This document shows positions 31,140-41,429 of a stretch of 64,000 nt of DNA, in pieces; positions within the stretch are counted from its first letter, which is position 1, and every line of letters starts with the position of its first letter. Position numbers and translations under genes: made by a program. The DNA is taken from NCBI GenBank assembly GCA_902728285.1, contig CACVBU010000593.1:2733-66732 (forward strand), written 5' to 3'. The notes beneath the pieces are model-generated. The model saw only the letters and a list, made by a program, of their open reading frames with translations, was not told the DNA's origin and made no database searches. The DNA comes from Clytia hemisphaerica. Its lineage: Eukaryota > Cnidaria > Hydrozoa > Leptothecata > Clytiidae.

Positions 31140-31305
31140 AAGCTAAATATAGACAAAGCTGCATGTTACTTTGCTATAAAAAGGGTTCCAATCTCCTTTT
31201 CAATTCACTTGGTTTGTTAGTAACAAGCTACCCGCATCAAAAAAAATTGAAAAAAGGCTTCGTGCACAACTTCCATCAAGTTATACGACAGGAAATCAAT
31301 ACAAG
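31140..31305 (+). promoter_or_regulatory. TATA promoter and non-coding exon 1 of secreted-peptide gene B
   Basis: TATAAAAAGGG begins at 31175. The leader to the donor ACAAG|GTAAGAAG (31305) matches the gene A copy, including TTCACTTGGTTTGT and CAGGAAATCAATACAAG. A short stretch at 31031-31100 is itself duplicated (TTTTACCAGCCTATTTTAAA twice). The coding exon is about 3.1 kb downstream because of insertions. Confidence 0.6.
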
Positions 31306-31744
31306 GTAAGAAGTATGTTAACCCTTAAACAGGAAAATATGTAAATTGGTAAAAGTCAAATCTCATGTGTAGGATCTATAGCTGCTCATTTTCTACACAA
31401 GCTGCACGCGCATACCGTGAAAAGCACAGCTCAAAATCATATATTTACGCTGTGCCGACGAATCGAGATTCTATTCATCGCGCAATCAACGAAGACAAAA
31501 GTAACCATGACGACCATCCAAGATCTTGGATGAGGTTCAAAGTTGATATTTTTATTCCCGTCGTTGAAAACACAACTTACAAAAAGTCATCAATGCTTTG
31601 TAAAAAGAGTCAGTGATAGAGAATCATAACATAAATCTGTCTATTATTTCGATTCAATTAAAGTGACATTTCCATAATTAAAAGTTTAGTAATTACTATT
31701 ATACATTTGGGGATCATATAAAAGATTTCTTTCGAAATAAACTC

Positions 31745-32600
31745 ATTTCAATTACACTTGGAGGTTTCTGGGGAATTCGTAAATAGTAAACTGCATACTG
31801 ATACAGTCTGCTAGACATTAATATGGTAATATCATAGAGGTATAAAGAAAGACAGGAGATGAATTTGTCGGCAATTGGTCGTTAAAGTCTTTTGATTTCT
31901 TTTATGTAATAAATCAAAAGAAATTCTAGGCTCGCCCGATGAAATAGGACTTTTTAGTAGAACTCAAGTTTGCTCTGAACATTCTTACTATCAGCATCGA
32001 AGATTTCCAGCCTTCTAATATACGAGAATAAAATAAAATTTAGCTCCACGAAATAAAAGTTTGCGTTCAATTTTGTCATCCATTAAATTTTGTTTGAAAA
32101 AGATATTTTCTCAAGCCAGAAAATGAAAAGTTCTTTATAAGCACACACAATTTCAGACCCAATTTGTAGACAAAAAGTCGCTGGAGAATTTTGGAGGTAA
32201 GTATTAAGCAATAGAGTTCACCTTGAAGAAAATGTTGATCGAAAAATCTTGTCATTTGATGAAGGATTGCAAAGTTTACAGGCCCTTTTTTAATCCAAAT
32301 ATTTTCTTACACCAATGTCAGAAACAATGAATCTCGTCCCATTTTATTTCCAACACTTAAGTTAGCCAATAAGATTTTACCTATCAACAAAAGAGCTCAT
32401 TAAAAATGCACGATATATATGAGATTATGAGCATGCATACCTCGTAATATTTTTAATCGTAGGGCGAGCATGGTTACAATAGCATACTTCTCCTGTTTCT
32501 TTATACCTCCATGGTAATATTTGCTCTTCATCTTTGATTTTTTGTACAGTGATTAGATTGACACATGCGCGATAGAATTTCTATTATTTGTCTTCAGAGG
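31745..32600. repeat. Inverted duplicate of 25590-25760, split by a MITE
   Basis: The pieces 31745-31832 and 32514-32600 together are the reverse complement of 25590-25760, sharing for example TCAATCTAATCACTGTA on the opposite strand. A mobile element occupies the gap. So the duplication around gene B also includes an inversion. Confidence 0.6.
31833..32513. mobile_element. 681-bp TIR element in inverted duplicate
   Basis: CATAGAGGTATAAAGAAAG at the left mirrors CTTTATACCTCCATG at the right, and inside these ACAGGAGA mirrors TCTCCTGT. GTAATAT flanks both sides. Comparison with copy 1 near 25660 shows the uninterrupted site, which supports insertion. No coding capacity was seen. Confidence 0.65.
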
Positions 32601-33489
32601 TTAATATGTTTTTTGAAAACTTAACCTCTGATACTCAGGGTAGCACGCGCAGATTTCTGCAAAGTCCGAAAGGCTAGATGTCGTGTTTTAAGTCATGGCA
32701 GGCAAAAAAGTGAATATCCCAAAAAATATAGTTATTATTGTTTTCGAAAATCCGCGAAGCTTCTGATGGTCCAACCAACGATGTTGAAATAATAGATAAC
32801 CAACTTGCCTTGAATCTCAAAGAACATCCGTGTTATGGTTGTAAAAATATTAATGACATTTTGCATCGTAAAAAGTGCAATTAAATAAAAACTTGCTTCA
32901 TTTGTAACCTTCTATTGGACAGAATCGATCACGTGATGTATATTTTTCCAAAATTTGGGTTAGAAAAAGTGTATTTTCCTATAGGCAGCCTCACAGAAGG
33001 AATTTTTTAATTAGATATTATTGTTCTATAAACATTCATCTGTTTATTTTGTATCAGGCAACCTTCATGCCCTTTTGATTCGTGAGATATCGAACTTCAA
33101 ATGACACATATATTTTTCAGATAACATCATTTTATGAGCGTTTATTTATCCAGATGAAGATTAAGTGGTATCAGGTCGATCCGTAGTCAATTTGTCTAAA
33201 GATTGGTACCTTTATCTTTTGAAAAAAATTCCAAAATTTGCAGTAAATAACAATTCAAATTTTCTATCAATTCAGTGGATGTCAAAAAGTGTGTCAAAAT
33301 CTAGCTAAAAGCATAACACGCACTGCACACAGAGCTATTTAAAGGAGTGCTCATTTCAATAGGAAAACAATGGTTGTTCTCTTGGGAGAAGTGCCTTCTA
33401 GAGGTAGTTGGTTATCTATTATTTTTACATCGTTGGTCCAACCATAGAGAGACATATTTCCTAAGCTGTGTCATCCATTCGTCATCCAT

Positions 33490-34180
33490 TCATTTTTCCT
33501 TTGTTAAAAGCAATTATTGGTCGTAAAAACAGTTTTTCAAAATCTGATGCGCGGAAAAGAATTTCATGAAAAGGGTACGTTTACACTGAAGTTTTCTCCA
33601 AATCAACAGATTTTAATTTTTGAAAATAATTGATACTTTTCGATGTACCTTTTTTTAATTTTTTTTTATTATAGTCTCTTTCATCACCAAAAAGTGGTAT
33701 ATACAGGGTGTCCCTAATTAAAGTATCGAGTCGAAACACAACTATGAGTAGAAAGTTTTATGCGCGTATTCACAAAATTGTATTTTAAGCTCTCCCTCTT
33801 TTTTCTTTGTCATTACGATTAATTTATACGTTGTAACTACCTTTTGTAATAAGCCTGTGTGATGGAGAACGTTCTTATATTTTAGCGATAACACACACAA
33901 ACTTTTCTACTCAATCGCATGTTCAAACTCAATACTTTAATTAGGGACACCCTGTATAATATATATACGAAGTACCCTAAATTTCCGCTCAAAAATCTTC
34001 TAATTATGTGAATAATTTTCTAGAATTGAAAAGAATTCAATCAGTCGTGAGAAAATATGCAATTAAAATACGATCAAAACAAAAAAATGCAATTACTACT
34101 TCGCATGTTCAAAAGAAATCCCATTGGCACTAAGGGACCCCTCACAGGCGTGCTTCATTTTGAGGAAAAACGCTTGATAA
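33490..34180. repeat. Duplicated block, copy 2
   Basis: It matches 25020-25540 in the same orientation apart from the mariner-type MITE at 33704-33954 and small gaps. Together with 34200-34370 (matching 27760-27910) it forms the upstream part of the gene B copy. Confidence 0.6.
33704..33954. mobile_element. Tc1/mariner-type MITE (CAGGGTGTCCC ends, TA duplication)
   Basis: CAGGGTGTCCCTAATTAAAG at the left mirrors CTTTAATTAGGGACACCCTG at the right. TA flanks both ends (33702-33703 and 33955-33956). The CAGGGTGTCCC tip is common in mariner-type elements of arthropods. The interior of 251 bp has no gene. Confidence 0.85.
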
Positions 34181-34395
34181 CTCTCTATTAATTCATATCT
34201 CTCTGGTCTAACGCTGAAATACTATTGAAATGTTACGTGACCTAGGTAGGATTTCCTACCAAGATACGACGCACTTCTCAGCCAAAGCACCACATCTTGG
34301 CTGTAGTTGTTGCGCACCAGTCTATGTGGTCTTCATAAAAACGCTGGAGAATGGTCTCGTTGATAAGTTACCAAGAAAATCTCTTTTTTTTCAGG

Positions 34396-34916
34396 ATGAT
34401 GAAAACCACAGCGTTGCTTACTATTATCTGTATTTTGATATCAATTACCAATGCAACTTTGTACACTAATTACGAAACCGAAAATGGAAAAAAGTATAAA
34501 CTCGGTTATGGGTGTTATAAGAGTCTCTGCTGGTCATACTGTGGATCGAATTGGGTAAGTCACAGGCAAATAAATATTGTTGATTTTGATTTCATCAGCA
34601 CTCGATTTGAAAATAACTGTATCTTACTTAGCTTAAGGTTGAACTTATTCAACCAAGTTGTTGAGGGGGGGGGGGTGGGTGCGGGTAATAGTTTTATTTT
34701 GAGAATTTTGAGAAGAGAACCTTTTAGGTAAAAAAATTATCAAAATTTAAAGATAGAAGCAGAGAATAACTTCAAATATGTTTTTTATAGGAAAGTGGCA
34801 AGTGGTGTTACACCGTGGCTAGTAGAAAAGACACTTTTCTTGTTGACTCTCTCTCCTGTTCCGAAGACATTGATTGTTTATGCAGAGTGGACGAATGTTA
34901 CAGTGCTTGTACTTAA
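34396..34916 (+). CDS. Small secreted cysteine-rich peptide, gene B
   Basis: The coding exons 34396-34554 and 34791-34916 join to 94 residues with GT-AG boundaries at the same places as gene A. The signal peptide is nearly identical (MMKTTALLTIICILISITNA). The mature part keeps GYGC, CWSYCGSNW and WCYT. The second exon has diverged more: SLSC, DIDC, LC, DEC and SAC give nine cysteines in all instead of eight. It is also shorter at the C-terminus, and the DPYLDIYGRYYE stretch of gene A is replaced. This pattern, with a conserved first exon and a changed second, fits relaxed or changing selection after duplication, which is inference. Confidence 0.8.
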
Positions 34917-35172
34917 GTGAAACCAAACAAAAGGATTTCTTTTTCGGACTCTTCTATATTTTACTGTATATTTTTTCCGTATAAGATACCAGTAGATATG
35001 GAAATATAAATATACCATATATTTACCTTATTCGGAAAACTTGATAAAGATATGTAAAGATCGAAAAATCATTAAAAGAAAATGTGTTTTGATGTTATGA
35101 TTTTTTGGTCCACCCCTGATCCACACAATCTTTGGCTTTTTATGTTTAAATTACCTTATTCGGTATATCTAA
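34917..35172. other. 3' flank of gene B
   Basis: The sequence AAATATAAATATACCATATA is shared with the 3' flank of gene A (near 28580-28605), so the duplication extends past the stop codons. No standard AATAAA signal is evident; AATATA may serve. Confidence 0.35.
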
Positions 35173-35182
35173 GGGCTCTTAC

Positions 35183-35627
35183 CCCCGAGGGGCCACTCCA
35201 TTTCGAAAAGACGGTATGTGCCGCGCAAAATCTGCTTTTCAAAATGGTACCCTTACAGTGCAGTTCAATATATGGCTGAAAAGGTACCCTTTCAGTGCAT
35301 TTTCTCTTGATTTACTAAACCCCTTATAGTGCACTATATTTCTCAGCTGTAAATCTGCGTGAAAGAAGAAGCTTGGGAAATTTTCTGTTTCAAAGAAAAA
35401 CTGAGAAAATTATTCTTGTCAGCTGTAATTATCAGACAATAGAAACTTTTTCAAGCAAACGAGAAGTAAAAACCTTTCTTTTTAACAATTATTTTGAATT
35501 TGTTTTAAAATTCGACCCTTGCAGTGCAATCTCACAGAAACACACCCTTACAGTGCATTTTGGGATGCTGAAAATCCCACCCTTAAGCGCGGCACACGAC
35601 GTAGGCCAGATCATATGAGTGCCCCCG
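35183..35627. mobile_element. hAT-like non-autonomous element
   Basis: GGGCTCTTACC flanks both sides (35173-35183 and 35627-35637), so a target duplication of 8 or 9 bp is likely. The ends are imperfect inverted repeats: CCCCGAGGGGCCACTC against GAGTGCCCCCGG, then GTGCCGCGC against GCGCGGCAC. Inside both ends ACCCTTACAGTGCA recurs about five times in variants. Such subterminal motifs are usual in hAT elements as transposase sites. No transposase is encoded. Confidence 0.7.
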
Positions 35628-35639
35628 GGCTCTTACCAT

Positions 35640-36426
35640 ACAGAAAATCTTTCATCCCAATTTTTTAGAGAAAAATAGTCATAGCTTTTATCGTGATTTC
35701 CCGAAAATTTTCAAATTCTTTGTGGACGATTTCCTCATTGAAATTGAAACTTAGCACTTTTTATGAAAATGAGGGAACATTTAACCTTTTATCAACCTCT
35801 TCTTAAAGTTCATGATGTCATTTTTGTAATCAAATCCTTAATTACTCTGATCAAATTTCACTATAACACTTTCCTTCTGGAAAAATTGGCCAAAATATCG
35901 TCCCCGATGGAAAATTGCCCCCCCAATTTTTGCCCCCCCCCCACTTAAGATTATTAAATTAACCAATCCTCGCTGCAAAATATTTACTATTTTTCCCATC
36001 CCTACTGAATTTTCTGACTTGAAAACAAAAGAATTGAAATCCGTTTCAGTCCGTCATTTTTATTCCCACTACTGGCTGAAAAATACCGGGTCTGTGAGAA
36101 GGGAGTGTATTATAAAACAATTTATACAGACTGTTTTTTGTTAAAGTGTCAAGAAACCTACAGTAAAAATATTACTTTCAAATCCCAAAAACCAATTTTT
36201 CGACTATGCAGAGCCCTTAAGTACAAAGAAAGTTTGAAAAAGATTATGACAATTTGAAAGATAAGATCGTGACAGGATTTTGAAATTTCCGCGCACTGAC
36301 CTTTTTACGGCTTCCATAATTTACAATGCCAAATTTTCAAAATTTTGGTATTTTTTCCAAGGTTTTGAGAATGTTATGTTCAATTTTTTTTATTTCGGCC
36401 TTTCTTGTGTCTTTTTATTTTCTATT
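35640..36426. other. Intergenic, no gene recognised
   Basis: AT-rich, with C runs near 35920-35942. Short open frames at 35763-35948 and 36280-36468 have no recognisable domain. Confidence 0.35.
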
Positions 36427-36568
36427 TTGCATTTTTGTCAAGATGTAGTAGTTTATGCTGCCTTTTAGGAGATTTTTTTTTAGGTTTAATTCTATTTTTA
36501 TTTTTATTTTTTTCACCGACCGACTCCTAAAAGGCAGCATAAACTACTACATCTTGACAAAAATGCAA
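36427..36568. mobile_element. Perfect 45-bp hairpin arms
   Basis: Arms 36427-36471 and 36524-36568 are exact inverted repeats with a 52-base AT-rich spacer. The arms include AAGATGTAGTAGTTTATGCT. The lack of any mismatch suggests a recent foldback MITE or an inverted local duplication. Confidence 0.75.
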
Positions 36569-36846
36569 TTATTTAAATTGGCCCCCTCCCCGAGCAACAT
36601 GACTTTTTGATTTTACTGCTGATGGACGAGCCACGGCATTTTCGCCTTTTCATGATTTCCGTATTGTCAAACTGCAAACTGCAAGGGTCCGATTTTTTGA
36701 AAACCAATTGATTTTTTGGGCGGCATATGCTTGTTGTTTCGAAATCAAAACCTCCAGTCGGGTACCCTGGGTACCAGAAGCCAATTTCTCATCAGAGAAA
36801 ATATTGATATTCATTATTCGAGCTGCGATACTCACGGCACCGGCCC

Positions 36847-36863
36847 GGGGGGGGGGGGGGGGG
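36847..36863. repeat. Run of 17 G
   Basis: This is one of the longest homopolymers in the window, next to GCGCC and CCGGCCC. True length is uncertain because such runs are error-prone in assemblies. Confidence 0.7.
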
Positions 36864-37138
36864 CGCCACGCGCGAAAACCTTTTGACCAGGTTGTGGAGC
36901 AAGAATAATATCTCTAAATGAAATAATGGTAACCAAAGCTGTTAATCTCGTGGTAAAGTTGGAAATTGGAATCTTGCTGGAAGTGTGTGTGGGATCACCA
37001 AATCAATGTAAAGGTTCATTACATTCTTTTCTCTTTTAAAGCAGCCAAAGAGCTTCAAATCTGTTTCCCTATAACTATTTCAGGTCCCAGGAGAGCGATT
37101 TTTTATGCAGTAGAATTGAAAGCGTCTATGTATAGTTC

Positions 37139-38922
37139 CAGGGGATGTCAATCGAACATTCCATATTGCCAATCGAATGAATCGAATTAATCGAATTTAC
37201 TCGATTCCAATCAAATGATTGATTTTCGATTAGCCAAATTGATCGAACGCCAATCGAATTCTAATCGAAACCAAAAAAACATGTGAAATTCAATTGGTTT
37301 CGATTGAGTTCGATGAGCTTCGATTAACGTTCGATCAACTTCGATTAACATTCGATCAACTTCGATTTTACTTTAAAAAGTTTAGATTTTGCGGGGCTAA
37401 ATTTGGAAGATTTTTTGTAACACCACCATGAAATTCCCTTCCCGCCAAAAGAAGTTAGTTGAAGAATGTTTGCTTAATTCCTGGGGGGGGGGGGGGTGGT
37501 GTAATGTGATTCATCAAATTTTTAGTATATTTAAAAAAGCAAAAATATTTTATAGTTCAATTTTCAGTGTCTTTTTGTCCCCAGCGTCCTTTGTTTTCCC
37601 AGTGCTTTCTTTTTCAGCGTCTTTTCTCTCTTGTACATTCTCTTGTTTCATGCGTCGTTTGTTTTGTTCTATGTTTTAAAGTCATTTATCTATGTTATCA
37701 ATTATTTCAAACACTTTGTCAATTATTATCATTTTGTCATTTAGTCATTATCTAGTCATTAATTATTTCACACACATTTTATTTAATTATCATTTGATTT
37801 CTCAAGAGTGTTATATATTCATTGTTTTTATATCTTGTCAAACTAGTTTTTTTGTATCAAATCTATTAAAAAGGCCAAATTTTCTCACTCGCTACTCAGT
37901 CACAAGTTGACTATGAGAGAGTCAACATCAATATGACTTCAAATGACAAATGACAATAATCAGAATTTTACTTCAATTTCAACTTTGTATTTTCACTGGC
38001 TCACATTTCCAGCACACATTCTTGGCCAGCTGGTAGGTTTTTCTTGTTTGCACTTTTTCTGTTTTCTTTGTTTCTTTTTGCATAGTGACTGTTCAGGCCT
38101 TAGGTTAAGTTAAGTTAGGCTCTACTTGTCAAATACATTTATAATTCAAGGCTCAATTTATTTTGTTAATTAGAAACTTAGAAATTTTCATTCATTTTAT
38201 TTCTTAGTTTGAACTTGAACCTCAATATCAATTCAATCAACGTTACAAATTCTTGTCTGTGTGTGTGCATGGACTTACAGGGGGGGGGGTACTTAGGCAA
38301 AAATGGGTGATGGGTATGTGCGAACGGTAAGGGTCAGTTTTTTCACCTTTCAAAGTCTCTCTAAGAGGGTGGAAGAGGGTAGCAAAAAAGGTAGCACTCG
38401 ATCAATCCGATGGGTTCCAATGGTTATTGGATGGCGGGCCTTATTGGGGGAGGCGCTTATTTCGAAACTTGAGATTACAGTGCAGCTCTTATATTAAGGG
38501 AGGCGCTTAAAACAGGGTGGCGGTATAGAGGAAATACGGAACCACGAAAGTCGAAATTACAAAAAAAACGGAACAAAATTTGATCGAATGCCAATCAAAC
38601 ATAAATGGAATCAATGGAATCAATCGAATGCCAATCGAACATAAATCGAATTAATCGAATGCCAATGGAACATAAATCAATTGATCGAACATCAATCGAA
38701 CTAATTGAATCAATCGAAAAGTATATGCAATCGATGCTAATCGAAACTAATCGAATGTCAATCGAACACCAATCGAATGGTAATTGAATCCAATCAAAAA
38801 AAAAGAAGTGAAATTCGATTGGCATTTGATCAATTTGGCTAATCAAAACTCAATCATTCGATTGGCTTCGATTAAGTTGATTGATTGATTCGGTAATCGA
38901 ATTTATCGATTGACATCCCCTG
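37139..38922. mobile_element. hAT-like element with ATCGAA-rich subterminal arrays
   Basis: CAGGGGATGTCAATCGA at 37139 mirrors TCGATTGACATCCCCTG ending at 38922. The CAGGG tip fits hAT elements. Flanks TATAGTTC and GACAGTTG agree at 5 of 8 positions, a possible decayed 8-bp duplication. Arrays of CAATCGAA/TCGATTG fill 37145-37375 and 38580-38905 in opposite sense. Another repeat is nested at about 38277-38550. There is no transposase, so it is non-autonomous; the open frames in the arrays are artefacts of repetition. Confidence 0.75.
38277..38550. repeat. Nested repeat sharing an end with 62131-62942
   Basis: GGGGGGGGTACTTAGGCAAA and then GGGTATGTGCGAACGGTAAG match, on the opposite strand, the right end of the element at 62131-62942 over about 70 bases. 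The other end may be near GGCGGTATAGAGGAAATACG at 38519. Confidence 0.45.
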
Positions 38923-39084
38923 GACAGTTGCAAAATAAGCATACATTTTCGATTTTATCAAAATAGGTTTCCAGTAGCAGTGCTTCAAAATAATCTGAAA
39001 CCAAGTTTACTTTGGCCAATAAAGACATACCATTCATGGTTGAAAACCACTTTCGTTTTCTCCAACCACTCAGAATGTGCAATA

Positions 39085-39944
39085 CGGTGAGAGGTCCTAA
39101 ATCAGACACCACTGCCTACATCCGATGGGGTCTTTCAAAGGTACAAACTAAAATAAAAACAAACCTTTCGCTGTGACACAACGAAGATACCAAAGTCTCA
39201 ACTAAACTGAGAGATTTGATACACTGAACCAATTGAACCAAATAACAATAATTGCTTCTTCTTATAACAAAACATATTTTTTTATTGCAATATGCACAAC
39301 GTCATAAATGACAACAGTAGTAACAGCATCATAAAGAGTAATGAGATATTTTGATATTCCAAAGTACACGAAAATATAAAAGAGGTCTGTGTACGAGCGT
39401 GCTCATTTTGAATCGTTACATAATCAAGCCTGGTTTTTATTAATTTACACTGGCACTTGGCTTGATTGTGGGCCTTCCGTAAATAAACATACAGACTTAA
39501 GGGTGGTAAAGAGGGCGCTGATAGTTGCCGCCTCATTGATTTGATGTTTGTTATTCAAATTAAGTGCTACCGCATCCGCCTTTTTTCAACGTCGCACCAT
39601 TTTTGTAATTTAGTCTGTTTGTTTCTTGATGGAAACCAGCCCAAGTTGTTTCGTATTTTTCCCGCATAAGTCACTTTTATTACAAAACTGTTATCGTTTT
39701 AAACATGAGCAACTGATCCAGAATAAAAGGTAATTATTTTTACAACTCACACTTTTTAATTACATTAATTGACATCTTGACAATATTACAGCTATTTTGT
39801 TAGATGTTTTGTTTCGAGAGTTCTTAGCAATCGTTTATCATTTAACTTGGAGAGGGAATGTTTGTAAATATAGAATTTTTTTTCATAACAGTTATTTAGG
39901 GGGTCGGAGTAGGGCAGTGGTGTCGGATTTAGGACCTCTCACGG
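39085..39944. mobile_element. MITE family A, complete copy (TA duplication)
   Basis: TACGGTGAGAGGTCCTAAAT at the left mirrors ATTTAGGACCTCTCACGGTA at the right, with one mismatch near the tip, and the match continues through CAGACACCACTGCC. TA flanks the element at 39083-39084 and 39945-39946. The interior from 39279 matches 1-851. At 860 bp it has no coding capacity and is likely mobilised by a Tc1/mariner-type enzyme. Confidence 0.8.
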
Positions 39945-39946
39945 TA

Positions 39947-40345
39947 TGAGTTACTTGAGCTTGAGGAAATCCAGGGCGAAGGCACACAACATTGCGGGGA
40001 AAAAAAGGGGTCAATCTTTATGGGGGGGGGTATTTTTTTTGGTTTTTATTAAAGATATATCAGTGAAGTCATGTTTGAAGATATTCTTTATTAGAAAAAC
40101 AGTTAAAAGCAGTCAAAAACTACGAGGGCAGCTCCGCCTGTTTATTTTCCTTTCGGGGTTGAGCCCTGTAGGGATAGTTAACAATAAAAGAGATTTTAAG
40201 ATTAATGTTTTAAAAAGCATATTTTTTCGATAAATTTAGGCGGTACTCAACAAAAAATAAGGTGGTTTTAAACAAATCTTTGACAAATTGGCGTTTTTTT
40301 CTGTTCTAATATATGCAAATCACGTTGAAAAAAGAAAATATTTCC
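39947..40345. other. Intergenic, no gene recognised
   Basis: A plus-strand open frame at 39946-40233 has no recognisable domain. It crosses a run of nine G at 40022 and starts right at a MITE edge, so I do not count it as a gene. Confidence 0.35.
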
Positions 40346-41254
40346 GCCTTCACCAGCTAGTTCGAAATGCTGGTCACAGGTCACAGGTCAACAGGTCACA
40401 GGTCACATGTCAACAAAGTGCAGACCGGAAAAAGATAATAAGATCATAACATATACATAACATAACATCAATACATAACGCATGAAATTACAAAAAAGTA
40501 ATACATGTTATTTAGATATTATAAAATGACAATTGAATAAAATAACAACCTAGTGACACTTACTTACAAAAATTTTAACAGAATCATAAAATCTGATGCA
40601 AGAAAAGAGAAAAACACGAAAAATATTTATAATATAGAATGTGATGTGGATGGTGTGAATGGATATAAAACGGCACCAATCAGAAGCTTGTGAGGTCCCT
40701 AAGAAAGTGGTTTTAGAAGGATGAAACTAATTTATCATTCAATTGTTATTTTAATGACTTAATGATAATTTTTGACAAAAATGTTGACAGAATCACAAAA
40801 TATCATGTCTTACAAGAGAAAAACACCAAAAATATTTAGCATACCGAATGTGACGATAACAATATGGCTGGATATAAAATTACACCAATCAGAAGCTGTG
40901 AGTTCTCTGAGAAGGTAGTTTTAGAGCGATGAGTTTTATTATATGTAACCATCATATAACATTACAAACATTACAATATGTAATATACCTGTTATACGTA
41001 TAATATGGTTTTAAATTTCCTGGTCTGCGTTATACACGGCGCAAACTGCGAAAGATTGATAAAAGCACATGGTTAAATTTTGATGTTTGAAATGGTTTTA
41101 TAATGGATGAAATTGCCTGAGAATTATGTTTTTGATAATTCTTTGTGTTTTCCAAACATTTTCCTCTGTAATGACATTGATGAGAGTCAACCTGTGACCT
41201 GCGACCTGTGACCTGTGACCTGTGACCTGCGTTTCAAACTAGCCGCGCCTTCAC
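40346..41254. mobile_element. TIR element with GGTCACA microsatellite ends
   Basis: GCTAGTTCGAAATGCTGGTC at the left mirrors GACCTGCGTTTCAAACTAGC at the right with three mismatches. The arms continue as GGTCACAGGTCACAGG (40372-40408) and CCTGTGACCTGTGACC (41197-41228). Inside, a unit of about 230 bp is imperfectly doubled (40607-40700 resembles 40820-40930, sharing GGATATAAAACGGCACCAAT or its variant). No coding capacity. Confidence 0.6.
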
Positions 41255-41274
41255 TTTCACTTTCGTGTTACGTG

Positions 41275-41425
41275 ATTCTGATTGGATGAATACCGCTCGC
41301 TAACAAATTCTGATTGGCTGTAAGTCTTTAGCTTCAGGATTCTGATTGGATCAATTCCATCGTCACGGTTGAATTTTGATTGGTTGAAAGTTTTTAAGCG
41401 TGAATTCTGATTGGATGAATACCTG
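41275..41425. repeat. Five ATTCTGATTGG motifs at ~32-bp spacing
   Basis: ATTGG (inverted CCAAT) begins at 41281, 41313, 41345, 41379 and 41410, giving steps of 32, 32, 34 and 31. Each is preceded by TTCTG, TTTTG or similar, and three are followed by ATGAAT or ATCAAT. It is either a decayed minisatellite or an array of CCAAT-type sites spaced about three helical turns apart. Confidence 0.65.
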
Positions 41426-41429
41426 AAAA

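Noticed and set aside
38595-38846. Ile/Asp/Ser-rich frames on both strands
   Set aside because: They only reflect the ATCGAA word array of the hAT-like element.
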